Made by a program: the position numbers and the translations under genes
Shown: positions 25,498 through 34,961 of the stretch, piece by piece
Layout of the letters: every line of letters starts with the position of its first letter
How positions within the stretch are numbered: position 1 is the stretch's first letter
Notes under the pieces: generated by a model
Told to the model about the DNA's origin: nothing
What the model saw: the letters and a program-made list of their open reading frames with translations, nothing else
The model's database searches: none
NCBI GenBank assembly: GCA_036703275.1
Contig: DATNPK010000016.1
Coordinates: 1-64,000, forward strand
DNA from: Coleofasciculaceae cyanobacterium
GTDB taxonomy: Bacteria > Cyanobacteriota > Cyanobacteriia > Cyanobacteriales > Xenococcaceae
DNA: 64,000 bases
Direction: 5' to 3'

Positions 25498-26517
25498 ATG
25501 TCTCTCAATTTAGATTCGGTTGAAATATCTGTAATAATTCCTCTGTATAATGAGTCAGAAAGTATTGAACATCTGTTTACCAGATTGACTCCAGTTTTAG
25601 ATCGGCTCGATACTAGCTATGAAATAATCTGCATTAATGACGGTAGCCAAGACGATACTCTCAACAGGCTAATTGAAATTAATCATCGAGATCCTGCCAT
25701 AAAAATAGTCAATCTTTCGCGTAACTTTGGTAAAGAAATTGCTTTAACCGCAGGTCTAGATTACGCAAGTGGTGCCGCGGTAATTGTGATCGATGCCGAT
25801 CTCCAAGATCCTCCAGAATTGATTAAGAAGTTAATTGATAAATGGCGGGAAGGTTACGATGTAGTTTATGCTACCAGGCGATCGCGCCAGGGAGAAACTT
25901 GGTTAAAAACAATATCTGCCAAAGCCTTTTATCAAACCATTGGTAGAATGAGCCGTGTGCCAATACCTGCCAATACAGGAGACTTTCGGCTGCTAGATCG
26001 TCGAGTGGTAGAAGCTATCAAGAAACTACCTGAGAGAACCAGATTTATGAAGGGCTTGTTTGCTTGGGTAGGATATAAGCAAACTTCGATTTTATTTGAC
26101 CGCGAACCACGCTACTCTGGTAAAACTACTTGGAGTTATTGGAAGCTGTGGAACTTTGCTCTTGACGGTATTATCTCCTTTAGTTTTTTACCGCTTAAAG
26201 TTTGGAGTTATATTGGCGTAACTATTTCGTTTATATCCTTGCTATATGCTTTAATGCTGGTAATTCGCACGCTTATTTTTGGAGTTGATGTTCCTGGCTA
26301 TGCGTCTTTGATGGTAGCAATTTTGTTCTTGGGAGGAATACAGTTAATTACGTTAGGAGTGCTGGGAGAATATTTAGGTCGAGTTTACGAAGAAGTAAAA
26401 GGTAGGCCATTATATTTTGTACGAGAAGAATATGGCTTTAGAAATCAAAAATCAACTGAAGGCAAAATAGTGTCTTCCCCGTATAAAAGTCAAGAGTCGC
26501 AAAATGCTCAAGCTTAA
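25498..26517 (+). CDS. GT2 family glycosyltransferase (polyprenyl-phosphate type)
   Basis: A 339-residue DPM1/GtrB-like family 2 glycosyltransferase. The N-terminal GT-A domain has SVIIPLYNESES-type start, ICINDGSQDDTL and the metal-binding DADLQDPPELI. Two membrane helices lie at the C-terminus (FLPLKVWSYIGVTISFISLL and LMVAILFLGGIQLITLGVLG). It would transfer a sugar to a polyprenyl phosphate at the inner membrane for later flipping. The stop overlaps by 14 bases the next gene, a VTT membrane protein, so they form one transcription unit. Confidence 0.85.
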   Translation: MSLNLDSVEISVIIPLYNESESIEHLFTRLTPVLDRLDTSYEIICINDGSQDDTLNRLIEINHRDPAIKIVNLSRNFGKEIALTAGLDYASGAAVIVIDADLQDPPELIKKLIDKWREGYDVVYATRRSRQGETWLKTISAKAFYQTIGRMSRVPIPANTGDFRLLDRRVVEAIKKLPERTRFMKGLFAWVGYKQTSILFDREPRYSGKTTWSYWKLWNFALDGIISFSFLPLKVWSYIGVTISFISLLYALMLVIRTLIFGVDVPGYASLMVAILFLGGIQLITLGVLGEYLGRVYEEVKGRPLYFVREEYGFRNQKSTEGKIVSSPYKSQESQNAQA

Positions 26518-27205
26518 AAATAGCGTTGTTTTATTAACTGTTTTCTGCATTATTGCCACGGGAATAGGTGTGGTAATTATCGCGGGGATAGATCGCCAAC
26601 AGTTACAAACATGGCTGGAAACAATGGGAGTTTTTGCGCCACTTATTTATATCGTTCTTTATACAGTCGCTACTCTGCTAATTCTGCCTTCCACTCCTTT
26701 GAACTTAACAGGAGGGGCAATTTTTGGCATTTGGTGGGGAACATTATGGACTACTATAGCTGCACTAGTAGCTGCGATCGCCGCTTTTGCTTTTACTCGT
26801 ACCGTTGGTAGAGAATTAGTTGCTCAAAAACTTGCGGGGCGTTGGGATGCGGTTGATGCTGAAATACGCCAGGGTGGTTTATTTTATCTGTTTGCCATCC
26901 GCCTGTTGCCGATTATTCCCTACGGTATCGTTAACTTTGTAGCAGGTTTAACCTCGATTAAATTTAAAGACTATTTGACTGGCACTATGTTAGGTACTGT
27001 ACCAGGGGTTTTACCTTTCGTAATGATGGGTGCAGGGATTAGTGAATTGTCTCAAGGTAAGATTTTACCTCTAATGTGTGCTTTTGCCTTAACTGGAATA
27101 TTAGTTGGTGGTGCAACCTGGTATCGTCGCCGTCGGCAAAGTCTTCAAAAAGCTTTAGCTAGAGGTAGCGATCTAACTTCTCCTCCGTTACGCGATCGCC
27201 AGTAG
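26504..27205 (+). CDS. TVP38/TMEM64 (VTT) family membrane protein
   Basis: A 233-residue membrane protein with about five helices. It carries the VTT domain motifs LILPSTPLNLTGGAIFGIWWG and RLLPIIPYGIVNFVAGLTSI. DedA- and VTT-type proteins are linked to lipid scrambling and polyprenyl-phosphate recycling. That fits the overlapping upstream polyprenyl-glycosyltransferase, since the pair may handle one lipid-linked sugar. The direction of transport is inference. Confidence 0.85.
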   Translation: MLKLKNSVVLLTVFCIIATGIGVVIIAGIDRQQLQTWLETMGVFAPLIYIVLYTVATLLILPSTPLNLTGGAIFGIWWGTLWTTIAALVAAIAAFAFTRTVGRELVAQKLAGRWDAVDAEIRQGGLFYLFAIRLLPIIPYGIVNFVAGLTSIKFKDYLTGTMLGTVPGVLPFVMMGAGISELSQGKILPLMCAFALTGILVGGATWYRRRRQSLQKALARGSDLTSPPLRDRQ

Positions 27206-27283
27206 CAATATGCTGGCTAAATGAATTGGCTTATAGCTGCAAGATAAAATATAGATAACTTAGCTTTGGGAAATATCAATTCC

Positions 27284-27512
27284 ATGACGGCAATTACAGT
27301 TAACTTCAACTCGATTATTAGATATTAGCGACGAACAGTTTGATCAACTCTGTATTCATAATCCTGATACCAAATTTGAGCGTAACGCCGATGGAGAAAT
27401 TGTAATTATGCCTCCTACTGATGAAGAGAGAAAACGCAATACAGACTTAATTGTTCAGTTAGGTGTTTGGAATCGACAAAGCTTTACTTTAGATCTAGCC
27501 AATATTTTTTAA
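27284..27512 (+). pseudogene. Uma2-family (DUF820) nuclease, truncated and frameshifted
   Basis: ATG at 27284 opens MTAITVNF but meets a stop. A second frame from about 27313 holds ISDEQFDQLCIHNPDTKFER and IVIMPPTDEERKRNTDLIVQ, the N-terminal signature of Uma2-type endonuclease-like proteins. It ends at 27512, before the catalytic core. Uma2 genes are highly multiplied in cyanobacteria and such fragments are common. The next gene's ATG lies 12 bases later. Confidence 0.75.
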
Positions 27513-27523
27513 GCTAAATTATC

Positions 27524-28903
27524 ATGTCCGAAATATCTTTAGATTCGATTCTCTTTCCCGTTTTAGAAGAAAAGTATTTGCAAGATTTAGAAGCTTGTGG
27601 CACAGCTTTGGAACTTAAGCCAGGAGATATTCTCTATCAAGAGGGTGATAGTGCTTACTGTTTTTATGTGGTTTTGTCTGGACAAATTAAAATTACGAAA
27701 CAGCTTGGTATAGAGGAAATTGTAGTTACCATCCATCGTCGGGGTGAGTTTACGGGCGATTTAAGTATGTTGACGGGAGGGATTTCTCAAGCAACCGCTA
27801 GCAGTATTGATACGAGTCGAGTAATTCAGTTTGAAGATTTTAAAGAATTACTCAAAGGTTGTCCTCGAAGTATCGATCTATTTGTGCCGGCTTTGGCAGA
27901 ACGTTCTAAAGATTTAGAAATAAGGCTGCGTCAGCAAGAGAAACTGGCAGCATTAGGTAAGTTATCGGCAGGATTAGCCCATGAATTGAATAATCCCGCA
28001 GCAGCAGGCAGAAGAGCTGCTAAACAGTTAAACAGCGCGATCGCCTCTTTACAGCAAAATATGCTTTCACTGCGCGGTAAACATTTTTCAATCCATCATC
28101 GTCAGCTATTAAGTGAACTGCAACAACAGGCAAGACAAAAAAACTGTAAATCATGCTTATCTCCCTTAGAACAAAGCGATCGCGAAGATGAATTAGCCGA
28201 CTGGCTGGAATCTCTGGGGATAAACAACGCTTGGGAATTATCTCCTAGTTTAGTTAGTGCAGGAATCGAGCGATCGCAATTAGCAACTTTAGCCAACGAA
28301 ATGGAATCTTCTGCTTTCAGCGAAGCCTTGATGTGGCTTGAGGCGACTTTAACGATGAATGGTTTAGTTAATGAGGTAGAACAAAGCACTAGCAGGATTT
28401 CTGACTTAGTAGGAGCGATCAAAAACTATTCTTACATGGATCGAGGTGCGGTACAGGAAGTAGATCTGCATGAAGGTTTAGATGATACTCTCAAGATTTT
28501 ACATCACAAGCTTAAGTATGGTGTGACGGTTCATCAAGAATATAATACCGACATTCCTAAAATATCTGTCTACGGCGGTGAACTAAATCAGGTATGGACT
28601 AACTTAATTGATAATGCGATCGATGCGATGGATGGAAAAGGAGAATTAACAATACGCACCAGTCAAGAAAATAACTGTGTGTTAGTGGAAATTATTGATA
28701 ATGGTGCAGGTATTCCCACAGAATTTCAATCCCGCATCTTTGAACCTTTTTTCACTAGCAAAGGAGTAGGTAAAGGAAGCGGTTTAGGTTTAGATATTTC
28801 TCGTCGTATTGTCGTACAAAAGCACAAAGGCAATCTCCGCTTTGAATCTCAACCAGGAAGAACTAATTTTCAGGTACGTATTCCGATCGAACAATCTACT
28901 TAA
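27524..28903 (+). CDS. Histidine kinase with N-terminal cyclic nucleotide-binding domain
   Basis: A 459-residue soluble sensor kinase. Residues about 15-130 form a CNB domain (LKPGDILYQEGDSAYCFYVV and GEFTGDLSMLTGG). The phospho-accepting His lies in LSAGLAHELNNPAAAGRRAA. A long insert follows before the ATPase (N box WTNLIDNAIDAMDGKGE, G1 DNGAGIP, G2 GKGSGLGLDISRRI). It could couple cAMP or another ligand to phosphorelay. No REC domain or response regulator gene is adjacent. Confidence 0.9.
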   Translation: MSEISLDSILFPVLEEKYLQDLEACGTALELKPGDILYQEGDSAYCFYVVLSGQIKITKQLGIEEIVVTIHRRGEFTGDLSMLTGGISQATASSIDTSRVIQFEDFKELLKGCPRSIDLFVPALAERSKDLEIRLRQQEKLAALGKLSAGLAHELNNPAAAGRRAAKQLNSAIASLQQNMLSLRGKHFSIHHRQLLSELQQQARQKNCKSCLSPLEQSDREDELADWLESLGINNAWELSPSLVSAGIERSQLATLANEMESSAFSEALMWLEATLTMNGLVNEVEQSTSRISDLVGAIKNYSYMDRGAVQEVDLHEGLDDTLKILHHKLKYGVTVHQEYNTDIPKISVYGGELNQVWTNLIDNAIDAMDGKGELTIRTSQENNCVLVEIIDNGAGIPTEFQSRIFEPFFTSKGVGKGSGLGLDISRRIVVQKHKGNLRFESQPGRTNFQVRIPIEQST

Positions 28904-29151
28904 ATCTACCGCCTTATTTAGCTCGTTTGTTATTTAAGTTGTCCACAGATGAACGCAGATGGATGAATCGCTTTGTCTGTTTAGGTTTTGGCTTGGGATG
29001 ATTGGATGAGCGATCGCTTTATTTAGCTAATTTGTTTAAATTAAAAATTCCAGTCAAGGTAATTGGTACTCTGATTGGAATTTTATGAGACTTTTTTTAA
29101 AAGTGGATTATTTTATTTATAGAAATTGATAGCCACGATCCTTAAGCAAAT
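28904..29151. other. Intergenic region between histidine kinase and plsY
   Basis: A 248-base convergent spacer with no recognised element. Confidence 0.5.
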
Positions 29152-29790
29152 TTATGATGCTTGACCAATTTTTGGCTCAATACCAGCTAGTAAACGCTGA
29201 ATATTAGCTTTGTGGCCTAAAATTACATATAGTCCCGCGATCGCGGCAAAGATCGTATAGGGTAGAGGCTGATTAAGCGCAATCATCAAAATGTTAACCG
29301 CGATCGCACCGCAGATTGAACTGAGAGAAACGATGCGTGAAATGCTCAAAATAATTCCAAAGCTAGCTAAAGTTCCTAAAGCAACTAAAGGATTCATCAC
29401 GAACAAAACGCCTAGAGTAGTAGCAACAGATTTACCACCAGTAAAGTTGAGCCAAATCGACTTACTGTGACCAATAATGGCACTTAAAGCCGCTCCTGTA
29501 ATTAACCAAAAATGCCAGCGTTCTGGTAAAAAGTTAGTAGGTGCATTAGCATAAACTAAATTCACTGAAGCTATTGCTAATAAACCTTTAAGTAAATCAA
29601 TCGCCAGTACTGCGATCGCAGCAGGCTTACCTACTGTACGTAAAACATTAGTTGCTCCAGTTGAACCAGAACCATATTCTCGAATGTCAATTCCTTTTAA
29701 ATAATGTCCCGCTAAATATCCTGTAGGAATTGATCCCAATAGATAAGATAACAAAAGCAGTAGCGTGCAAATAGCTAAATTTATGCCCAT
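29152..29790 (-). CDS. plsY: Glycerol-3-phosphate acyltransferase PlsY
   Basis: A 212-residue integral membrane protein with about five helices. It starts the first step of phospholipid synthesis by transferring an acyl group from acyl phosphate to glycerol-3-phosphate. The three PlsY motifs are visible: GSIPTGYLAGHYLKGIDIRE with YGSGSTGATNVLRT, IIGHSKSIWLNFTGGKSVAT, and VILGHKANIQRLLAGIEPK. Length is normal. No plsX is beside it. Confidence 0.95.
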   Translation of the reverse strand: MGINLAICTLLLLLSYLLGSIPTGYLAGHYLKGIDIREYGSGSTGATNVLRTVGKPAAIAVLAIDLLKGLLAIASVNLVYANAPTNFLPERWHFWLITGAALSAIIGHSKSIWLNFTGGKSVATTLGVLFVMNPLVALGTLASFGIILSISRIVSLSSICGAIAVNILMIALNQPLPYTIFAAIAGLYVILGHKANIQRLLAGIEPKIGQAS

Positions 29791-29892
29791 ATTTTTTTAT
29801 ACATTTTTTATACATTGTGCATTTAGGACTAGTTTAACGGCTTTTAGCCTTAAAAAAATACCTGCACTAACGTAAATTTAGATTAACTATTA

Positions 29893-31329
29893 CTAATATA
29901 AATAATTAGCAGAAGTCGATTTATTGGTGGAAGCAAAAGCTAGCCAGAGGGGGAACTTCAGCATGGATAAATTCAGCAGTTCTTCTGTCTCATCAATAAT
30001 AATCATGGGCAATAGTTTGTCTGCCAGCAAACGTTCGGCACGCTGTACCAGAATTTCAGGAGAATCGAACAGCACTACGCCTCGGTTAGCACCAAAATTG
30101 CTGCGGGATATTCCCAAACAGTCTTGTAATCCTCTACGCCATTCGCCTAGATTTTCGGGGGTATCTGTCAGAACTAAAATTCGACAGCGATCGCCATATA
30201 AACTATGCAAAATAGAAATTGCTGCCGAAGCAACTAAAATATTTTGCAGACGGCTGCCCATACTATCTACAGCACCTCTACCTCCTTGAACAAAAAACCA
30301 ATCCTGAACCTTTTTGGCTTGATTTGCTTCAAATGTACGCCTTAATTGCCAAGGAGAGCCATAGTAGTCGGGTTTATTGCGATATTGATTTAAAAGCTGC
30401 TGAATACGTCTACTTTGGTCGGCAAAAGTAGGTTCGGAAAACTGTGATTGAGGAGCTTGGGCAGAGGGATTTCTAGATCTACTTCTTTCATTCTCTCTTC
30501 TGCTACCTCTTTCTCTTTCATCTCGACGAGGATCTCTGCTTCTGACTCTTTCTCTCGATCTAGATGCAGGTGCTTCGACGCGAGCTAATTCCAATTTTTC
30601 CGCAGCAGTCGCCAAATCCTGTAGACTGCCAACCAGATAGTCTTTAAAGCCTTGAACTCTGACAGCCAATTCCTGAGATGAGCCAGCAAAATTGCTGCGC
30701 ATTTCCTGATTAATTCTTTCTCTACGGCGTTCGAGCTTTTCGATTTCAATTTGCAGAGCCATTTTGCGCTCTTTTAATTCCTTAGTTCCCTCCTCTACCA
30801 TCTGCCCCATATGTTCTTGGACTTCTCTTGCCTGCTGCAAAAGGATTTGTTCTTTTTGCGCCTTTAATTGCTCAATTTCTCGATGTAAATTAGCTTTGCG
30901 CTGTTCTAGCTGTTCAACTTCATCGGTTTCAGTTTGATTTTGAGATTGAGGAATATTAGTAGCTGCCAGAACTGATGGTTCATCTAACCAGCGATCGACA
31001 AAAAGTTCTGGTTCGTCTGGGGACTCATCTAAAGGCGGACTTTCTGGATCGATACTGCTTTCACTATCTTCTGCCAGTTCTGTATCTAAAGTCGAGGCTG
31101 ATAACTCAAATTCTGATAGTTTAGATTCGGGATTCTCAGCAGTGAGATCTAATTCAGCTGATTCTGCTTCTATCGGAACGTCTATAACATCATCTTCCGA
31201 CCAAATGTCTGCAATGGCATCTGATGTTACTTTAATCGACTTGTATTTTAATTGTAGTTCGTCTAATGATTCAATAGGTTCAAAGTTAGTATTGTCTGAT
31301 TTAGGATTAGAGGGAGTTTCAGAATTCAT
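29893..31329 (-). CDS. DUF3086 domain protein with coiled coil and Arg/Ser-rich linker
   Basis: A 478-residue cyanobacterial protein. An acidic N-terminal region (about 1-135) is followed by a coiled coil (about 140-200, with EREIEQLKAQKEQILLQQ-like heptads). Next come a helical segment with QELAVRVQGFKDYLVGSLQD and a strikingly Arg/Ser/Glu-rich linker (about 255-300). The C-terminal DUF3086 domain (about 310-478) includes RNKPDYYGSPWQLRRTFEAN and VLTDTPENLGEWRRGLQDC. It is cytosolic and its function is unknown. It precedes the DUF3119 gene in the same direction with a 56-base gap, and that pairing is typical of cyanobacteria. Confidence 0.8.
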   Translation of the reverse strand: MNSETPSNPKSDNTNFEPIESLDELQLKYKSIKVTSDAIADIWSEDDVIDVPIEAESAELDLTAENPESKLSEFELSASTLDTELAEDSESSIDPESPPLDESPDEPELFVDRWLDEPSVLAATNIPQSQNQTETDEVEQLEQRKANLHREIEQLKAQKEQILLQQAREVQEHMGQMVEEGTKELKERKMALQIEIEKLERRRERINQEMRSNFAGSSQELAVRVQGFKDYLVGSLQDLATAAEKLELARVEAPASRSRERVRSRDPRRDERERGSRRENERSRSRNPSAQAPQSQFSEPTFADQSRRIQQLLNQYRNKPDYYGSPWQLRRTFEANQAKKVQDWFFVQGGRGAVDSMGSRLQNILVASAAISILHSLYGDRCRILVLTDTPENLGEWRRGLQDCLGISRSNFGANRGVVLFDSPEILVQRAERLLADKLLPMIIIDETEELLNLSMLKFPLWLAFASTNKSTSANYLY

Positions 31330-31385
31330 AAGAATGCCAGGATAAGTAATATAGTTTAAACAAAAAGGGTGATAAATCTAGTTTT

Positions 31386-31775
31386 TTAACGAGGATAATG
31401 CTTATGCAGACAATCTGCCAGAGTTTTAGCATCAAAAATAATTGGTAGGAAATGAATACTTTTAACTTCTTTGAAATAAAACAGAATAGGAATAGGCGAC
31501 CAAAAAATTTCCCAATTTGACCATTCACTATAAGGAAAACTGCGGATTACTTTGCCAGAACGAAGCACATTAAGAGCCTGGTCGGTAAACTGTAATCTAA
31601 TTAAAACCGTCTGAATGGTTAAGAATAGACCGAAAATAGCGATCGCCACGGCTAACCACAACGAAACCAAAGACAACGCTCCAGCTCCTAAAATTAGCAA
31701 TACGGGAATTTTAAAGTTAGGTGAGAGTTCTACTACTTCGGTTGGGTCAGCTTCAATATTGGTAGTCATTTGCAT
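31386..31775 (-). CDS. DUF3119 family membrane protein
   Basis: A 129-residue protein with two adjacent membrane helices near the start (VLLILGAGALSLVSLWLAVA and IAIFGLFLTIQTVLI), then a soluble part with RLQFTDQALNVLRSGKVIRS and YSEWSNWEIFWSPIPILFYF. This is the DUF3119 pattern, restricted to cyanobacteria and plastids. It is likely co-transcribed with the downstream DUF3086 gene. Function unknown. Confidence 0.8.
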   Translation of the reverse strand: MQMTTNIEADPTEVVELSPNFKIPVLLILGAGALSLVSLWLAVAIAIFGLFLTIQTVLIRLQFTDQALNVLRSGKVIRSFPYSEWSNWEIFWSPIPILFYFKEVKSIHFLPIIFDAKTLADCLHKHYPR

Positions 31776-31923
31776 ATCTCGGTTTAATTGATATAGAAAA
31801 GGCTTGTTTCTTATTCTGCCATTATCATGTTAGGAATTAGAAGTAGCATTTTCTGCTAGGGTTATGTCTTTTATTTTACAATGACCTAAATTTTGGCTTT
31901 ACTTAATCAAAGCTAATTGCTGT

Positions 31924-32712
31924 TTAATTCAAAAACTGACGACCTAGACCTTGGAACATGATCCATGACAAAAAAAAGTTAGTAATAAAAATCGCAATTA
32001 AAGCCATAACTACGGCGGTGGTGGTAGACTCTCCCACCCCTTTTGCCCCTCCAGTAGTAGTCAACCCCCAGTTGCAACCAATAATCGCAATAATTCCGCC
32101 AAAAATGACGGCTTTAATTAAAGCACTAACCAGATCCCAGATTTGCAAGAAAGTCTCGATGGACTCGATGAAAGTGGTTTGAGAAATACCATAAAACAAG
32201 TTGGCGACCAAAACTCCACCTATAAGACCCATGACCAACGAAATTATCGTTAAAATTGGCAGCATTGCACAGCAAGCAATGAGACGAGGAATAACCAAAT
32301 AGTCTATAGGGTCACTTTTTAAGACATAAAGAGCATCAATTTGTTCGGTAACTTTCATCGTACCTATTTCCGCAGCAAAAGCCGAACCTACCCTGGCAGC
32401 AAGAACTACCGCAGTCAATACGGGAGCTAATTCGCGACTCAAAGCCAGAGCTAATACTCCACCAATAGCTTGAACCGCTCCAAAATTGAGGAACTCGCGG
32501 GCAACCTGAATAGTAAACACCATGCCGACAAACGTAGCTGTCACCAGAGCAATAATTAAAGAATCTGGACCGACGATCGCCATTTGTTCTTGAGTATTAC
32601 GCTGATGTATTTTGCCTTGCAGCAAGTGAATCACAACTTGTCCTGCCAAAAAAAATGATGCCAATGAACGTTCTAGCCATATTTGAAATCCGTTACTAGA
32701 GTTACTGCTCAT
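31924..32712 (-). CDS. mlaE: MlaE-family ABC transporter permease
   Basis: A 262-residue permease of the MlaE/TGD1 type that moves phospholipids or similar lipids between membranes. The family motif SRELAPVLTAVVLAARVGSA and the downstream EIGTMKVTEQIDALYVL are intact. About five helices follow, including GLTTTGGAKGVGESTTTAVV. It normally works with an MlaF-type ATPase and an MlaD substrate-binding protein, neither of which is adjacent. It may be co-transcribed from the cobO side (73-base gap). Confidence 0.9.
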   Translation of the reverse strand: MSSNSSNGFQIWLERSLASFFLAGQVVIHLLQGKIHQRNTQEQMAIVGPDSLIIALVTATFVGMVFTIQVAREFLNFGAVQAIGGVLALALSRELAPVLTAVVLAARVGSAFAAEIGTMKVTEQIDALYVLKSDPIDYLVIPRLIACCAMLPILTIISLVMGLIGGVLVANLFYGISQTTFIESIETFLQIWDLVSALIKAVIFGGIIAIIGCNWGLTTTGGAKGVGESTTTAVVMALIAIFITNFFLSWIMFQGLGRQFLN

Positions 32713-32785
32713 TAATTGATTTTACGACTGAATATTGCGCTAGGGATAAAAGAAAAAGTACTAAGGTAGTATCTGTTCCCATTGC

Positions 32786-33400
32786 CTAGAATTCAATTCC
32801 TGGTTGAGCTTTGACTCCTTGCTCGCGGAATGGATGTTTAATTAAAGACATTTCAGTAACCAAATCGGCGATCGCAATTAGTTCCTGGGGCGCACCTCTT
32901 CCTGTCAGGATAACGTGGGAGTCGAGCGGTTTTTGGGATAGACCTTGAATCACAGTATTAACGTCCAAATAACCTAGCTTTAGTGCGATATTAACTTCAT
33001 CCAACAAAACTAGTCGATATTCAGGATCGAGAATATACTCTAAACTTTTTGTCCAAGCAACGGTGGCTTTTTCCACATCTCGTTCGCGATCTTGGGTGTC
33101 CCAAGTAAATCCTTCCCCCATAGCGTGAAATTTTAGCCGATCCTGCCATGTTTCTAACACCGCTTTTTCGGCAGGTTCCCAAGCGCCTTTGATAAACTGC
33201 ACTATTGCCACCTTATAGCCATGACCGAGCGATCGCATGACCATACCTAGAGCTGCGGTTGTTTTGCCCTTACCGTTACCCGTGTTAACGATGATTAGAC
33301 CTTTTTCCTGATTTTTTTCAGCCAGACGCTTTTCTTGAACCTCCTTGCGACGCTGCATTTTTTGCTTGTGCTGTTCGTTGCTGATTGTTGCTTCACTCAT
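32786..33400 (-). CDS. cobO: Cob(I)yrinic acid a,c-diamide adenosyltransferase
   Basis: A 204-residue CobA/CobO/BtuR enzyme that adenosylates corrinoids with ATP. The P-loop is GNGKGKTTAALGMVMRSLGH and the C-terminal TEMSLIKHPFREQGVKAQPG tail is diagnostic. A basic N-terminal helix (QKMQRRKEVQEKRLAEKN) precedes it. It works in coenzyme B12 synthesis together with cobI elsewhere in the window. No cob neighbours are present here. Confidence 0.95.
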   Translation of the reverse strand: MSEATISNEQHKQKMQRRKEVQEKRLAEKNQEKGLIIVNTGNGKGKTTAALGMVMRSLGHGYKVAIVQFIKGAWEPAEKAVLETWQDRLKFHAMGEGFTWDTQDRERDVEKATVAWTKSLEYILDPEYRLVLLDEVNIALKLGYLDVNTVIQGLSQKPLDSHVILTGRGAPQELIAIADLVTEMSLIKHPFREQGVKAQPGIEF

Positions 33401-33487
33401 GTTTATTTTTAAGGTGTATCGGTGATTAGTAATTTTGTTTTTTTTAACTATCAGCTAAGAGCTATTAGTATTTAGATAGGCGATCGC

Positions 33488-33612
33488 TTATTCTGCACCA
33501 GGGAGATTATCCCCCGAAGTTTGATTGATGTGCTGAACTAACCCTAAATCTTTAACAATATGCGCGCTCGCCAACCCTGAAGCAAAGCTCCCAGCAACTG
33601 TCGATCGTCTGT
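33488..33612 (-). other. Short protein-like remnant before the livH stop
   Basis: An open frame on the minus strand without a clear start reads GSFASGLASAHIVKDLGLVQ and ends at a TAA (33488-33490). It lies directly after the LivH stop codon and before cobO. It may be the end of a lost gene. I recognise no family. Confidence 0.25.
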
Positions 33613-33615
33613 TAA

Positions 33616-34470
33616 TTATCCTTTAAAAAGTCCTTGAGGACGTAGCAGCAGAATAAAGATCATAATTGCTAAAGCGACTCCCAACTTATATTCTGAGCCT
33701 AAGAGGGGAACACTCAACTCTTGAGCAATGCCGATAATAAACGCGCCGGCGATCGCGCCGTAGGGATTACCAATGCCACCCAAAATGACTGAGGCAAACA
33801 TCGGCAGAATCAAAAACCAACCCATATTAGGACGCACCACGGCAATCAAACCATACATTCCTCCAGCCAAGGCAGTTAAAGTTCCTGTAATTACCCATGT
33901 CCAGAGAACAACTCGTTCAACATTTATGCCTGAAACTCTGGCTAAATCTATGTTGTCGGCAACAGCCCGCATTGCTTTACCGATTTTTGTGTTTTGTAAA
34001 ATAAAATGTAGGGCAATGATAGCGGTGATCGCTAAACCAACTACTACGATCCGATAATAAGCAACTCTTAGATCTCCCAACTGTAAAGCAGGTATTACGG
34101 GTAAGAGATAAAGTTGATTACTACCGCCATAGAGCAGCAAAATTCCGTTCCGCACGAACAAAGCAAGTCCAATGGAAATAATAATTAGAGTCGTATCGCT
34201 AGCACGGCGATCGCGCATTGGTTTCCAGAGCAGATATTCGGCAATCAACATGGCAATAATTGTTCCCCCCGCCCCTAAAATCATTGCCAGCCAGATATTT
34301 AACCCCCCAGTGTTAGCTAACCAGGTTAAATAAGCTCCTAGCGTCATAAAGTCCCCATGCGCAAAGTTAGAAAGATTGAGGATGCCGTAAGTAAGGGTCA
34401 AGCCGATAGCAGCCAATGCAAGAATACTACCAACAGCGATGCCGTTAACAATAAGCTGGAGATCGATCAT
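33616..34470 (-). CDS. livH: Branched-chain amino acid ABC transporter permease (LivH-type)
   Basis: A 284-residue inner-membrane permease with about eight helices. The LivH signature covers AIGLTLTYGILNLSNFAHGD near the start and AVADNIDLARVSGINVERVV in the EAA-like coupling loop. The C-terminus has GAIAGAFIIGIAQELSVPLL. It corresponds to the NatD subunit of the cyanobacterial neutral amino acid transporter. Other subunits (LivM, ATPases, binding protein) are not in the window, so it is an orphan locus, as is common in cyanobacteria. Confidence 0.9.
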   Translation of the reverse strand: MIDLQLIVNGIAVGSILALAAIGLTLTYGILNLSNFAHGDFMTLGAYLTWLANTGGLNIWLAMILGAGGTIIAMLIAEYLLWKPMRDRRASDTTLIIISIGLALFVRNGILLLYGGSNQLYLLPVIPALQLGDLRVAYYRIVVVGLAITAIIALHFILQNTKIGKAMRAVADNIDLARVSGINVERVVLWTWVITGTLTALAGGMYGLIAVVRPNMGWFLILPMFASVILGGIGNPYGAIAGAFIIGIAQELSVPLLGSEYKLGVALAIMIFILLLRPQGLFKG

Positions 34471-34598
34471 TATATTTTCAGGTTAGTAACCGCGTTCTGT
34501 TGTTAATTAGCTCCACTATATTAAAACAGCTTCTACATTAGGTTATTAACCTTGGCGATCGTTAAATATTGATCGAGAACAAATATTCTTAATCGAGG

Positions 34599-34961
34599 TC
34601 AATTACAATTATGATGCTTTTCGTAATGTACACACTCATCGCAAGGACCTTCAGGATTGATGGCACAGCGAATATAAGGAGAGTGTGCATTATTGACACA
34701 GGTAGTGTCGCCAATGAAATATTTAGTCACTGGTCTACGACGATCTCTCAAGGGATGGGTATCGCCAGTGTAGCGATAGGGATCGTGGTATAGTCTACCT
34801 CGATGATGATTGTAAGTAGTTAAGATTTGGGCGCGTCTTAACCTCGTCTGCCAGCGTTTCTTAGCTTTCTGAAATATGAGCAAATAAACTAAGGATGGCA
34901 AAATACTTAATAGGAGGATAAGAGCTAGCTTGATGACAAAATTGGCAGAAATGTTAGTCAT
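34599..34961 (-). CDS. DUF6464-like small protein
   Basis: A 120-residue protein with one N-terminal membrane helix (IKLALILLLSILPSLVYLLI). A basic region follows, then a Cys-rich tail IGDTTCVNNAHSPYIRCAIN and PEGPCDECVHYE. The CVN-x-SPYIRCAINPxGPC pattern recurs in cyanobacterial proteins of the DUF6464 type. The four cysteines could bind metal or form disulfides. Function unknown. Confidence 0.6.
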   Translation of the reverse strand: MTNISANFVIKLALILLLSILPSLVYLLIFQKAKKRWQTRLRRAQILTTYNHHRGRLYHDPYRYTGDTHPLRDRRRPVTKYFIGDTTCVNNAHSPYIRCAINPEGPCDECVHYEKHHNCN

